Program-made: the position numbers and the translations under genes | Part shown: positions 45,862 to 55,200 of the stretch, one piece after another | Layout of the letters: each line of letters starts with the position of its first letter | Numbering within the stretch: position 1 is the stretch's first letter | Source of the DNA: Streptosporangium pseudovulgare | Lineage (GTDB): Bacteria > Actinomycetota > Actinomycetes > Streptosporangiales > Streptosporangiaceae | DNA: 64,000 nt | Reading direction: 5' to 3' | Assembly: GCF_014648055.1 (NCBI RefSeq) | Contig: NZ_BMQJ01000001.1 | Coordinates: forward strand, 1-64,000 | The notes under the pieces: model-generated | The model's database searches: none | Told to the model about the DNA's origin: nothing | The model's input: the letters and a program-made list of their open reading frames with translations, nothing else

Positions 45862-47006
45862 CTGGAGGCCACCTCCTCACCGTGCGACTCCGGCCCGGGC
45901 ACCTCGGCACCGAGCGTCCCCATCCCGCCGGAGCCCTCCTTGAACTCCGCCTTGCGCTGCCGCGACGGCAACAGCCCCTCCGGACGGAAGATCATCAGCG
46001 CCACGAGCACCGCACCGAAGATCAGCATGCGGTAGTCCTTCAGCTCCCGGAACCGCTCCGGCAGCCACGCCACCACGAACGCCCCCAGCATGACGCCCGG
46101 CAGGTTGCCCGAACCGCCCATGACCACCGCCGCCAGGATCGTCGCCGACAGCAGGAACTGGAAGTCGTTCGGATTCAGCGACACCGACTTCGCCGCCCAC
46201 AGCACACCCATCGCGCCACCGATCGACGCGCCGATCGCGAACGCCAGCATCTTGAACCGGAACGTCGGCACGCCCATCACCTCGGCCGCGTCCTCGTCCT
46301 CACGGATCGCCGCCCACGCACGCCCGACCCGGCTCTTCTCCCACCGCTTCACCAGAATGATCACGATGACCGCCAGCGCCACCAGCAGGTAGTAGTACGG
46401 CCGCGGATCCAGCACGCCGTACTTGAACACCTTGACGCCGAACAGCTCGAAGTCCTCACTCAGGTTCGGCGGGTGCGGAATGCCGCTGATACCCGTCGGA
46501 CCGCCGATCGAGTCGGTGTTACGGGCCGTGATCCGGATGATCTCACCGAAGCCCAGCGTGACGATCGCCAGATAGTCACCGCGCAGCCGCAGCGTCGGGG
46601 CGCCCAGCGTGATGCCCGACAGGGCGCAGATCCCGATGCCCACCACCAGGATCACCCAGAAGTCCCAGCCCATCCTGGTGCCCAGCAACGCCATCGCGTA
46701 GCCGCCCACCGCGTAGAACGCGACGAAACCCAGGTCGAGCAGACCCGCCTGGCCCACCACCACGTTCAGGCCGATCGCCAGCACCACGTACGTGCCGATC
46801 GGGAAGAACAGGATCGTCGCCCAGTCGGTGTCGGGCGACATGAAACTGCCGATGCTCTCCGACGGCAGCAGCAACGCACAGACGATCAGCAGCAGATAGA
46901 CGATCCACCGCTGCCAGCCCGGCGCCCGCAGCCACCGGTCGTGCACGACGTCACCGAAGTGACCCAACTGATGGCGGAAACCCGCCGAGGAAGTCTTCTT
47001 GTTCAT
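45858..47006 (-). CDS. livM: Branched-chain amino-acid ABC transporter permease LivM
   Basis: LivM is one half of the membrane channel. The 382-residue protein has a charged N terminus of about 30 residues and roughly nine hydrophobic segments. The family signature includes NVVVGQAGLLDLGFVAFYAVGGYAMALL, read here in two parts around DLGF. The ATPase-contacting loop GRAWAAIREDEDAAEVMGV is clear. The C-terminal tail (RQRKAEFKEGSGGMG) is longer than usual. Its ATG overlaps the livH stop by 4 bp. Confidence 0.94.
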   Translation of the reverse strand: MNKKTSSAGFRHQLGHFGDVVHDRWLRAPGWQRWIVYLLLIVCALLLPSESIGSFMSPDTDWATILFFPIGTYVVLAIGLNVVVGQAGLLDLGFVAFYAVGGYAMALLGTRMGWDFWVILVVGIGICALSGITLGAPTLRLRGDYLAIVTLGFGEIIRITARNTDSIGGPTGISGIPHPPNLSEDFELFGVKVFKYGVLDPRPYYYLLVALAVIVIILVKRWEKSRVGRAWAAIREDEDAAEVMGVPTFRFKMLAFAIGASIGGAMGVLWAAKSVSLNPNDFQFLLSATILAAVVMGGSGNLPGVMLGAFVVAWLPERFRELKDYRMLIFGAVLVALMIFRPEGLLPSRQRKAEFKEGSGGMGTLGAEVPGPESHGEEVASR

Positions 47007-48007
47007 GCGCGCGCCTGCTGGAGTGATTCACCGAGGATTCCGGTGGGACGGAACATCAGGACCAGGATCAGGATCGTGAAGGAGATCACGTGCTTCCAGT
47101 CGGAACCGACGAGGATCGCACCGTAGTTCTCCACCAGACCCAGCACGACCCCGCCGACCAGCGCACCACGCAGGTTGCCGATACCGCCCAGCACCGCCGC
47201 GGTGAACGCCTTGATACCGAAGAGGAACCCGATGTAGTAGTTCGTGTTCTCATACGAGATCAGGTACAGCGCGCCGGCCACACCGGCCATCGCGCCGCCG
47301 ATGAGGAACGTCATCCGGACGATGTTGTTGATGTCCACCCCCATCAGGGTGGCCGCCTCCGGATTCTGCGCGGTCGCACGGATACCACGGCCGATCTTCG
47401 TCCGGTTCACCAGCGCGTCCAGCGCGATCATCATGCCGATCGCCGCGACGATCACCACCACCTGGTCCACCCGCACCGGATGACCCGCGATCGAGAAAAG
47501 CTCCGACCGCTCCATCAACCGGGGCAGACCCATCTGGATACGGCCCCGCTCCGGACGGTCGAACACCCCCGGAATCACCACCAGGGCGAACAGCTCCTGG
47601 AGGAAGATCGAGGCGCCGATCGCCGAGATGAGAGCCGCCAGCCGCGACGCACCACGCTTGCGCAGCGGCTTGTACGCCACCTGCTCCAGCGCGATCGCCG
47701 TACCCGCCGACGCCAGCATGCCCGCCACGATCATCGCCAGGATCACACCCACCAGCGCGATGCCGGTGAGCGTCGAGTCGATGCCCAACGTGAACGGGAC
47801 GAACATCGCGCCGAACGTACCGATCATGAACACTTCGGAATGCGCGAAATTGATCAACCGCAGCACGCCGTACACCATCGTGTAGCCGAGTGCGATCAGA
47901 GCGTAAATGGAACCGAAGGCCAGGCCGTCGATCGACGCCGGCCAGAATTGATTGATGAAGTCACTGAACACTTGGGGGATACCACTTCCAGCGGGGGTCG
48001 CCTGCAC
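47003..48007 (-). CDS. livH: Branched-chain amino-acid ABC transporter permease LivH
   Basis: LivH is the other half of the channel. The 334-residue protein starts with a short polar lead and the family opening DGLAFGSIYALIALGYTMVYG. About eight helices follow, along with the coupling loop RGIRATAQNPEAATLMGV. The GTG at 48007 is used as the start. A GTG that begins VFSDFINQF is also possible, and neither has a good ribosome-binding site. The gene follows livK after 126 bp that contain a strong hairpin. Confidence 0.92.
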   Translation of the reverse strand: MQATPAGSGIPQVFSDFINQFWPASIDGLAFGSIYALIALGYTMVYGVLRLINFAHSEVFMIGTFGAMFVPFTLGIDSTLTGIALVGVILAMIVAGMLASAGTAIALEQVAYKPLRKRGASRLAALISAIGASIFLQELFALVVIPGVFDRPERGRIQMGLPRLMERSELFSIAGHPVRVDQVVVIVAAIGMMIALDALVNRTKIGRGIRATAQNPEAATLMGVDINNIVRMTFLIGGAMAGVAGALYLISYENTNYYIGFLFGIKAFTAAVLGGIGNLRGALVGGVVLGLVENYGAILVGSDWKHVISFTILILVLMFRPTGILGESLQQARA

Positions 48008-48062
48008 TGCCGGTAGCCCACGTCACCGGCCCGGGCCTCGTGAACCCGACCCGGACGCACAA

Positions 48063-48098
48063 GGGGAGCGGGACCGCACTTCGGCGCTCCCGCTCCCC
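48063..48098 (-). terminator. Hairpin between livK and livH
   Basis: GGGGAGCGGGA at 48063-48073 pairs perfectly with TCCCGCTCCCC at 48088-48098 (11 bp, 14-nt loop). Such a structure after a binding-protein gene often acts as a partial terminator or mRNA stabiliser, giving more binding protein than permease. Confidence 0.65.
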
Positions 48099-48133
48099 GC
48101 GCGTCGACTACCTACTCTTCTCGTCGGCCGGCG

Positions 48134-49333
48134 CTAGCCCAGCTTCGCCTCGGACGCCTTGCCCAGCAGCGTGATCGCGCCGTTCTTCACCTGGTACATG
48201 TAGATGTCCTTGGCCTCGACCTCGCCGTTGGCCCCGAACTTCACCTGCTTGGAGACACCCGCCAGATCAACGGTCTTGATGAACTCGTTGATCTTCTCCG
48301 GGGTGGTGTTGCCCGCCTTCACCGCCTCCACGATGACCGACGCGGCGTCGTAACCCTCCGCCGCGTAGATCGCCGGGTCGGCGCTGTAGGCCGCCTTGTA
48401 GGCGTCCGCGAACTTCTTCACCTTCTCGTCGGTCACATCCGCCGTGGCGATGTAGCAGGGGCAGCCCACCAGCGCGCCCTCGGCGTTCGGCGCACCGGCG
48501 CCGTCGATCAGGCCCTTGTCCAGCGAACCGTCGGCCGAGAAGAACTTCGCGTCCTTCACGCCCTTGTCACGCAGCTGCTTCAGCAGGTTGCCCGCCGCCG
48601 CGTAGTAACCACCGAAGAAGATCGAGTCCGGCTTGGTCGCCGCGACCTTGTTCACCACCGAGGAGAAGTCGCTCTCCTGCGGGTCCAGCGAGTCGGTGGT
48701 GACCTTCACACCCTTGGTCTCCAGCTGCCCCTTGACCGCGTCGGCCAGCGGCTTGCCGTAGTCCGACTTGTCGTCGATCACGAACGCGTTCTTCGACGCC
48801 GCGGCACCCGCGATGAAGTCCGCGATACCGGGACCCTGCACGCTGTCGTTCGGAAGGATGCGGTGCCAGTACTTCCAGCCGTTCTGCGCCAGCTTCGTGT
48901 TCGTCGCCGACGCCGTGATGCTGGGCAGCTGCGCCTCCTCCAGCACCGGCCCCACCTGCGCCGACTCACCCGAGAAAGCCGGGCCGATCATGGCCGCGAC
49001 CTTGTCGTTCTTGATCGCCTGCTGCGCCAGACCGACGGCCTTGGAACCGTCACCCTGGCTGTCGTACTCGACCAGCTCGATCTTCGTCGCCGGGTTCGTC
49101 TTGTTGTACTCGTCGAACACGAGCTTCGCGCCGTTCTTCGGCGGAATGACGATGCCGGAGTTCGGGCCGGTCAGGTCTCCCATGAAACCGATCTTGACCG
49201 TGCCGGAGGCCGCACCGGAGCCGCCCTCCGAAGGCTCCGCGCTCGAGCCACCGTCACTACAGGCGGCGAGACCGAGAGAGAGCGCCAGACCGGCAGCGAG
49301 CAACCCACCGAGGCGAGCAGTCCTAGGCCGCAA
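48134..49333 (-). CDS. livK: Branched-chain amino-acid ABC transporter binding lipoprotein LivK
   Basis: The 399-residue protein captures the amino acid outside the cell. The signal peptide has a twin-Arg-free basic start and the core LGGLLAAGLALSLGLAACS, with a lipobox Cys. A Gly/Ser/Glu linker follows, then the type I periplasmic binding fold (VKIGFMGDLTGPNSG, VAAMIGPAFSGESAQV, FFGGYYAAAGNLLKQL). The substrate range may include other hydrophobic amino acids or amides. It is first in the livKHMGF operon. Confidence 0.93.
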   Translation of the reverse strand: MRPRTARLGGLLAAGLALSLGLAACSDGGSSAEPSEGGSGAASGTVKIGFMGDLTGPNSGIVIPPKNGAKLVFDEYNKTNPATKIELVEYDSQGDGSKAVGLAQQAIKNDKVAAMIGPAFSGESAQVGPVLEEAQLPSITASATNTKLAQNGWKYWHRILPNDSVQGPGIADFIAGAAASKNAFVIDDKSDYGKPLADAVKGQLETKGVKVTTDSLDPQESDFSSVVNKVAATKPDSIFFGGYYAAAGNLLKQLRDKGVKDAKFFSADGSLDKGLIDGAGAPNAEGALVGCPCYIATADVTDEKVKKFADAYKAAYSADPAIYAAEGYDAASVIVEAVKAGNTTPEKINEFIKTVDLAGVSKQVKFGANGEVEAKDIYMYQVKNGAITLLGKASEAKLG

Positions 49334-49827
49334 AGTTGCCTTCCTTTCGCCCGGACCCCCGAGTCGGGACCGGGTTCACAGATGCCCTCCCTGACGGAGT
49401 GGCCAGGGGGTTGTTGACGGTTAGTACAACCAGCCCATGTCACGGGTCGATACAGGAAGGGCCACCGTAACCGTTTCGTTATTACACCGATCCTTTACGG
49501 CTACCCGGGCAAAAGCCATGGTCATCCACGACCCCGCACCGCATCGGAAGATCACTCCAAGTACGCAAAAGACCCGCGCACCCCCTCGAACCCGAAGAGC
49601 ACGCGGGCCCCGAAACCCACGAAACACCGGCACCCCGGCACCCGCCGCAACGGGCACAGCACCCACCTCGAACCTGCCCCCGACCCCACCACCCGGCCCA
49701 GGACCACCGGCTCCCACACCGGCCGCCCACCCCGAACGCCCACCCCCGAACCGGCCACCCCGACAGCCCGCCCCCGAGCGGACCATCCAGGAACAGACCG
49801 GCTACGAACAACCCACCCGCAGACGGA
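49334..49827. other. Gap between livK and pdtaR
   Basis: The livK-proximal part is AT-richer and should hold the livK promoter. It contains an imperfect GTAA...TTAC palindrome at 49467-49485. The rest (about 49560-49820) is strikingly C-rich on the plus strand and G-rich on the minus, and encodes only Pro- or Gly-rich frames that I do not consider genes. Confidence 0.45.
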
Positions 49828-50439
49828 TCAACCCTCCGACGGACCCTGCTCCTCCCCCGGCCCCTCCGACACACCGTCGACCACGATCTGCGCCACCTGA
49901 CGCATGCTCAACCGCCGATCCATCGACGCCTTCTGAATCCACCGGAACGCCTGCGGCTCGGACCAGCCATGCTGCGCCATCAGCAGCCCCTTCGCCCGCT
50001 CCACCAACTTCCGCGTCTCCAGCCGATCCGACAGCGTCCCGACCTCACGCTCCAGCGCCGCGATCTCCTCATGCCGGCTCACCGCCATCTCGATCGCCGG
50101 CACCAGATCCGACTTCGTGAACGGCTTCACCAGATACGCCATCGCCCCGGCATCCCGCGCACGCTCCACCAGATCACGCTGCGAGAACGCCGTCAGAATC
50201 AGACACGGCGCGATCCGCCGCGCCACGATCTGCTCCGCCGCCGAGATACCGTCCAGCACCGGCATCTTCACATCCAGGATCACCAGATCCGGCCGGTGCT
50301 CGGCCGCCAACTGCACCGCGGCCTCACCGTCCGCCGCCTCGGCGACGACGGCGTAACCGTCCTCTTCCAGCATCTCCTTGAGATCGAGGCGGATCAGGGC
50401 CTCGTCTTCCGCGATCACCACTCGCCGCTGCGTACTCAC
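49828..50439 (-). CDS. pdtaR: ANTAR-domain response regulator (PdtaR type)
   Basis: The protein is a two-component response regulator whose output binds RNA and prevents termination. The receiver domain has the acidic pair in VVIAEDEALIR, the phospho-acceptor Asp56 in LVILDVKMPVLDG and the conserved Lys in YLVKPFTKSDL. A short coiled coil links it to an ANTAR domain (ETRKLVERAKGLLMAQHGWSEPQAFRWIQK). In mycobacteria the kinase partner PdtaS is encoded elsewhere, as seems the case here. The GTG at 50439 (VSTQRRVV) has no ribosome-binding site but sits 7 bases after TACCCT, so it may be leaderless; a TTG at 50445 is the alternative. Confidence 0.92.
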   Translation of the reverse strand: MSTQRRVVIAEDEALIRLDLKEMLEEDGYAVVAEAADGEAAVQLAAEHRPDLVILDVKMPVLDGISAAEQIVARRIAPCLILTAFSQRDLVERARDAGAMAYLVKPFTKSDLVPAIEMAVSRHEEIAALEREVGTLSDRLETRKLVERAKGLLMAQHGWSEPQAFRWIQKASMDRRLSMRQVAQIVVDGVSEGPGEEQGPSEG

Positions 50440-50446
50440 GAGCAAG

Positions 50447-50452
50447 AGGGTA
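50447..50452 (-). promoter_or_regulatory. Probable -10 element of pdtaR
   Basis: TACCCT on the minus strand fits TAnnnT and lies 7 bases before the GTG start. The -35 region is weak. Confidence 0.4.
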
Positions 50453-50551
50453 CCGACGTCCGCTAGATTGGGACCACGCCGGTGTCCGAGTCCGATCCAG
50501 TTCTGGGTAAGCTCTAGCCGACGACAAAACCGGACAAGTCCAGATATATCA

Positions 50552-50634
50552 GCCGGAATGGCGAAATGGCATACGCGGACGCCTCAAAAGCGTCTACCCG
50601 AGAGGGTGTGCGGGTTCGAGTCCCGCTTCCGGCA
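50552..50634 (+). tRNA. tRNA-Leu (anticodon CAA)
   Basis: A complete class II tRNA is present. The 7-bp acceptor stem GCCGGAA pairs with TTCCGGC. The D arm contains GCG...CGC. The anticodon stem GACGC/GCGTC holds the loop CTCAAAA with anticodon CAA, which reads UUG. A long variable arm (ACCC...GGGT) and the T arm GCGGGTTCGAGTCCCGC follow. The discriminator base is A and the genome encodes CC after it, so CCA must be completed by the nucleotidyltransferase. Confidence 0.96.
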
Positions 50635-50749
50635 CCTATAGAAACTTCGCCCTGATTCAAAACCACCCCTGTCAGCTACCTGGCACCCCAGGTCGACCAC
50701 TCTCTGCATCCAGTCAAAAACTGTCAGTGGCCGTTGGCATGGTTTACCT

Positions 50750-51517
50750 ATGCACCCCCGCAGAATTGTTGATCGCGCACTCCACCTCTCCTCCTGCGGC
50801 CTCAACGACCGGCAGGTGGCCGAAATCTGCGGCGTCTCCCTCGGCGCTGTGCAGAAATGGAGAACGGGAGTGCGCCGTGCACGGGAAGAAGAAGACGGAA
50901 GGAAACTGCGTTCTTGCCCACGCTGTCATAACCGGATACTTGACGAGGAGGCCTACTCCTACCTACTCGGTCTGTATCTCGGCGATGGCCACATCGCGCT
51001 CTGCCGCAAGGGCGTTTACCAGCTCTCCCTCTCCTGCTGCGACAGTTGGCCAGGACTTATCGAAGAAGCGGCGAAAACACTGGCCGCGGTGATGCCTACA
51101 TCGTCGGTGAGCCGACGGCAGAAGACAGGATGCACCGAGGTGAAAAGCCTCTCCAAGCACTGGGCGTGCCTCTTCCCTCAACATGGACCAGGACGCAAGC
51201 ACCTCAGGAAGATCTTGCTGGAAGCGTGGCAAGAGAAGATCGTCGAAGCACACCCGGGACCGTTCGTTCGAGGCCTAATGCACTCGGATGGCTATCGCGG
51301 CATGAACCGGGTTCGGCATCGGATCAATGGAGTAGACCACTGGTACGAGTATCCACGCTACCTTTTCAAGAACGAATCCAAGGACATCCTGGAGATTTGC
51401 GCCAAGGCATTAGACCTGCTTCGCGTGAGTTGGCGCTATTCACGCTATAACACCATCTCCGTCGCCAGGCGGGAGGCCGTCGCGCGGCTGGACGAGTTCG
51501 TGGGGCCGAAGTACTGA
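50750..51517 (+). CDS. Free-standing LAGLIDADG-type protein with N-terminal HTH
   Basis: The 255-residue protein has an N-terminal helix-turn-helix (LNDRQVAEICGVSLGAVQKW) and a CPRC pair that could bind metal. Two LAGLIDADG-like helices follow: YLLGLYLGDGH with Asp79 and FVRGLMHSDGY with Asp180. The spacing fits a two-motif homing endonuclease or a maturase-like relative. A conserved-looking segment TEVKSLSKHWACLFPQHGPG lies between them. It sits 115 bp after tRNA-Leu. Its codons contain more A and T at third positions than its neighbours, a sign of different origin. Whether it still cuts DNA or acts as a regulator is unknown. Confidence 0.8.
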   Translation: MHPRRIVDRALHLSSCGLNDRQVAEICGVSLGAVQKWRTGVRRAREEEDGRKLRSCPRCHNRILDEEAYSYLLGLYLGDGHIALCRKGVYQLSLSCCDSWPGLIEEAAKTLAAVMPTSSVSRRQKTGCTEVKSLSKHWACLFPQHGPGRKHLRKILLEAWQEKIVEAHPGPFVRGLMHSDGYRGMNRVRHRINGVDHWYEYPRYLFKNESKDILEICAKALDLLRVSWRYSRYNTISVARREAVARLDEFVGPKY

Positions 51518-51834
51518 GGGGATGTCCGGCGCCCGATGCTCCGGCGGCCTGAGGCGCCGGAGCGCCGGAACCCCGGAGCGCACGCGGCCGGTTCCGCGCC
51601 TCCGGACCCCATCCCCGGCAGGGGGATGATCCGCTCCTCGCGGTCGGCCGGTCGGCCCCCGGTTCGACCGGGCCGGGGCCGCCCTTCCGGTACGGCCGCC
51701 TTCCGGGCGCGGAGGCGGGGTGGTGCGAGATGAAGGCGCGGCACGGAGCGGGCGAGGACACGGGGACGGGAGCGGACGGCGACACCGAGGAGAGGGCGGC
51801 ACGGGGCAGGCCGGCGCGGGGTGCGTCCGGGGAG

Positions 51835-51906
51835 GGGACCGGCCAGGGGCGCGGGGGTCGGCCGGGGGTGGGGACCGGCCGGGGGCGCGGGGTTCGGCGG
51901 GTGGGA
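51835..51906. repeat. Two tandem copies of a G-rich 36-bp repeat
   Basis: Copies start GGGACCGGCC at 51835 and 51871 and are imperfect in the second half. The plus strand is extremely G-rich here. Confidence 0.7.
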
Positions 51907-51935
51907 GGGCCCGGAGGGGCTTCGGGGGCATAAGA

Positions 51936-51972
51936 CCGAAATATGGCGAAATATGTTTATGTCCGAAATACC
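51936..51972 (+). promoter_or_regulatory. Short direct repeats upstream of the biosynthetic genes
   Basis: CCGAAATATG (51936-51945) and GCGAAATATG (51946-51955) are adjacent. CCGAAATACC (51963-51972) follows after 7 bases. A 10-bp repeat period in an AT-rich island suggests a regulator binding on one helix face; no regulator gene is visible. Confidence 0.4.
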
Positions 51973-52083
51973 GTTTTCGGTCACTTGCTCTTCGTAGCCC
52001 ACTACTGCGCTCGGTGTCCGACAGGTGAGACGCGAGGCAACGCCGCGGGGCCGACCGGCCCGGCTCTCCGCGTTATCCCGCCG

Positions 52084-52101
52084 TGACATGCGGTTATGTC
52101 A
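52084..52101. promoter_or_regulatory. Operator-like inverted repeat upstream of the NRPS gene
   Basis: TGACAT (52084-52089) and ATGTCA (52096-52101) form a perfect 6-bp inverted repeat with a 6-bp spacer, about 90 bp upstream of the probable -35 element. Confidence 0.45.
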
Positions 52102-52173
52102 AGCCGTTCCCAGGGTTCACGGTCTTCGCTCGGACCCGAAACCGGAATTCGAACACGCTTGAAGATTCATCTC

Positions 52174-52203
52174 TTGACGCGGATTGCCCCGGAACCGTAG
52201 GAA
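52174..52203 (+). promoter_or_regulatory. Probable promoter of the NRPS operon
   Basis: TTGACG (52174-52179) and TAGGAA (52198-52203) are separated by 18 bases, close to the actinomycete vegetative consensus. Transcription would start near 52210, leaving a leader of about 60 bases. Confidence 0.55.
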
Positions 52204-52268
52204 TAACGTGCCTTACCACTATTGATACTTTACGGGGCAAAACCCCTGTTTAGGACTATGGGGGGTGG

Positions 52269-55200
52269 ATGCTCGAAGCGATGCGGGAGGACCCCTCGTC
52301 CGCCTCGTTGCCAGGTACGCGACACGTCTCATCTCCGGCGGAGACGCCTGCGGGAACACCCGTGGGAACACCGCCGGCGACCCCGGTTCCCGTCGAATGG
52401 ACGTCGGGACCGCCCCATGTCTCCCCCCGAACCACGCTGTGCGACCTCATCGCCGCGCAGGCCGCCCGTTCCCCCGACGCCCCGGCCGTCCGCCAGTGGG
52501 ACGCCCTTCTCACCTACCGTGACCTGATTTCCTCGGCCACCGCGCTGGCGGCTCGGCTGCGTGCCCTCGGGGTCGGCCCCGAGGTCCGGGTGGGGTTGTG
52601 CCTGCGGCGCACCCCGCTCATGCCGGTGGCGGCGCTCGGCGTGATGCTGGCGGGCGGCGCCTACGTCCCGCTGGACCCGGGGCATCCCCGTCGCCGGCTC
52701 CAGGAGGTGATCGAGGACGCGGCGATCGGCGTGGTCGTGGCCGACGAGGACGGCCGCGGCCTGCTGCGGGAGTGCGGGCGCACGCTGGTCGTTCCGGAGA
52801 TCGTGTCGTCCCCCGCCGGTTCCTCCCCCGGGCCGTCTCCCGCCGAGCCGTCTCCTGGACCGTCCTCCGCCGGTCTTTCCCCCGCGGGTCCGCTCCCCTC
52901 CGAACCGATCCTCACCGGCCGGCTTCCCGCCGGATCGTCCTCCGGGGCCCCCGGCTCCGGGGTTTCGGTCTCCGACGGGGTTCCGGTCTTCGGGGACGCC
53001 CGTCCCGGCGACGCCGCGTACGTGCTGTACACCTCGGGTTCGACGGGCCGCCCCAAGGGCGTGGTGGTGGACCATGCCTCGGCGGTGGCGTTCGTGACGG
53101 CGGCGGTGGCGCGTTTCGGGCTGGACGCCTCGTGCCGGTCGATCGCGTTCTCGGCGCTGGGGTTCGACGTGTCGGTGCTCGACATGTTCGCGCCGCTGAC
53201 GGCGGGCGGGTGCGTGCAGCTCGTGCCGGACGGGGACAGAGTGGATCCGGGCCGGTTGCAGCGGTTCCTGGAGGAGCACGAGGTCACGTGGGGGTTCGTG
53301 CCGCCCGCTCTGCTTCCGCTGGTGGATCCGGCGCGGCTGCCGTGTCTGCGGGATCTGGTGACGGCCGGGGAGCCTCCGGGGCCGGAGCAGGTGGCGCGGT
53401 GGTCGGCGTACGCGCGGTTCCACAACTGGTACGGGCCGACGGAGACGACGGTGTGCGTGGTGGGGGCGGAGCTGTCGGGGGTGTGGGACAGGCCGCTGCC
53501 GATCGGCCGCCCGCTGGCCGGCTGCCGGGCGCACGTGCTGGACGAGGGGATGCGGGAGTGCCCGGTGGGGGTGCCGGGTGAGCTGCACATCGGCGGTCCG
53601 CAGGTGAGCCGGGGGTACCTGGGTCGTCCGGGGCTGACGGCCGAGCGGTTCGTGCCCGATCCGTTCTCGGCTGAGCCCGGCGCGCGGCTGTACCGGACGG
53701 GTGACCGGGTGGCCTGGCAGGAGGACGGCCGGATCGCGTTCATGGGGCGGCTGGACCGACAGGTGAAGGTCCAGGGGCAGCGGGTGGAGATCGGCGAGGT
53801 CGAGTCGGTGGTGCGGGCTCATCCGGGAGTGCTTCAGGCGGTGGTGGACGCGCCCGGGGAGCTGGTGGCGTATGTGGCGCCGCTGGACGCGCCGGACCTG
53901 GTCGCGTTGCGGGAGCACTGCGCGTCGCGGCTGCCGCCGTACATGGTGCCGACGAGGGTGGTGCGGGTGGCGGCGTTGCCGCTGAACGCGTCGGGGAAGG
54001 TGGATCTGGGCGCGCTGCGGGCCGCGTACGGGCCGGTGGCCGCCGGGTCCGGTGCGGCGGCCGGGTTCGCGGACGGTACGGCCGGCTCATCCGGCGCCCC
54101 GGGACCCGCCGGGGGCACAAGGTCTTCCCGACCGGCGAGGTCGGCCGGGCAGGCGGGCTCCGCCGGGGACGCGGCGTCGGCCGGGGACGGCGGGCTGGCG
54201 GCGATCTGGTCGCGGGTGCTGCAGGCTCTGCCGCCGGAGGCGGATGACGACTTCTTCGCCGTCGGCGGGCACTCGCTGCGTGCGATGCGGCTGGTGGCGG
54301 CGGTCCGGGCGGAGCTGGGGCGGGAGATCTCGGTCGAGGACGTCCATTCGGCCCGGGTGTACGGCGCGCTGGCGGCGAGGGTGGCGGGCGCGCCGCGTGT
54401 CGGCGGGTCCGGCCGGGGCGGGGGTCGCGCGGAGGACGGGGCTCTTCCGGAGGGCGAGGATGTCCGGGACGGCGTCCCCGGGGCTTCCGGTGCCGCCGTG
54501 GGGCCGGTGCCGCCGGCCGGTGCCGCCGGTTCCGACGCGGAGCCGGTGCTGTCGGCGGCGCAGCGGCGCATGTGGTTCGTGGAGCGGCTGGCGCCGGACA
54601 CCCCCGCGCACAACATCGCGATGGCGGAGCGGGTGCGGGGCCCGCTGGACGCGGGTGCCCTGGGGCGGGCGCTGGGGGCGGTGGTGGCCCGGCACGAGGC
54701 GTTGCGGTGGCGGGTTCCGGCGGAGGACGGTGTGCCGCGGGTGTCGGTGGCTCCGGCGGGGCCGGTGCCGTTGCCCGTGGAGGATCTGTCCGCTCTCGCG
54801 GCGGACGCGCGGGAGGCGGCGCTGGCGCGGGTGCTGGACCGCGAGGCCCGGGAGCGGTTCGACCTGGCGGCGGGGCCGCTGCTGCGGGCCAGGCTGGTGC
54901 GGCTGGCGGCGGACGAGCACGTGGTGGCGGTGACGGTGCACCACATCGTGTTCGACGGCTGGTCGCAGGATGTGTTCTTCCGGGATCTGGGCGTGGCCTA
55001 CCGGGGCGGGGCTCTGGAGCCGGTGGGGGTCTCGTTCGGCGACTACGTGCGGTGGGCGCGGGAGCGGGACGGCGGAGCCTCCAGGGCGGGGCTCCCCGCT
55101 GCCGGGGCCTCCGTTGCCGGGGCCTCCGTTGCCGGGGCCTCCGGGGACGGGGCCTCTGACGGCGGGACCTCCGGGGGTGGAGTCCCCGCGGGTGGAGCCT

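Larger units (their letters stand above)
51518..52268. other. 750-bp gap upstream of the NRPS gene
   Basis: The first half is very GC-rich, with a 36-bp tandem repeat at 51835-51906. From 51930 the sequence becomes AT-richer and holds short direct repeats (51936-51972), an inverted repeat (52084-52101) and a probable promoter (52174-52203). Frames in both directions are Pro/Arg-rich and not convincing as genes. Confidence 0.5.

Noticed and set aside
49437-50120. Proline-rich plus-strand frame between livK and pdtaR
   Set aside because: It runs into pdtaR in antisense, has no ribosome-binding site and consists of low-complexity Pro/Ala/Thr.
51445-52089. Minus-strand frame of 214 codons before the NRPS
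   Set aside because: It overlaps the LAGLIDADG gene end in antisense and is Pro/Arg-rich without recognisable structure.
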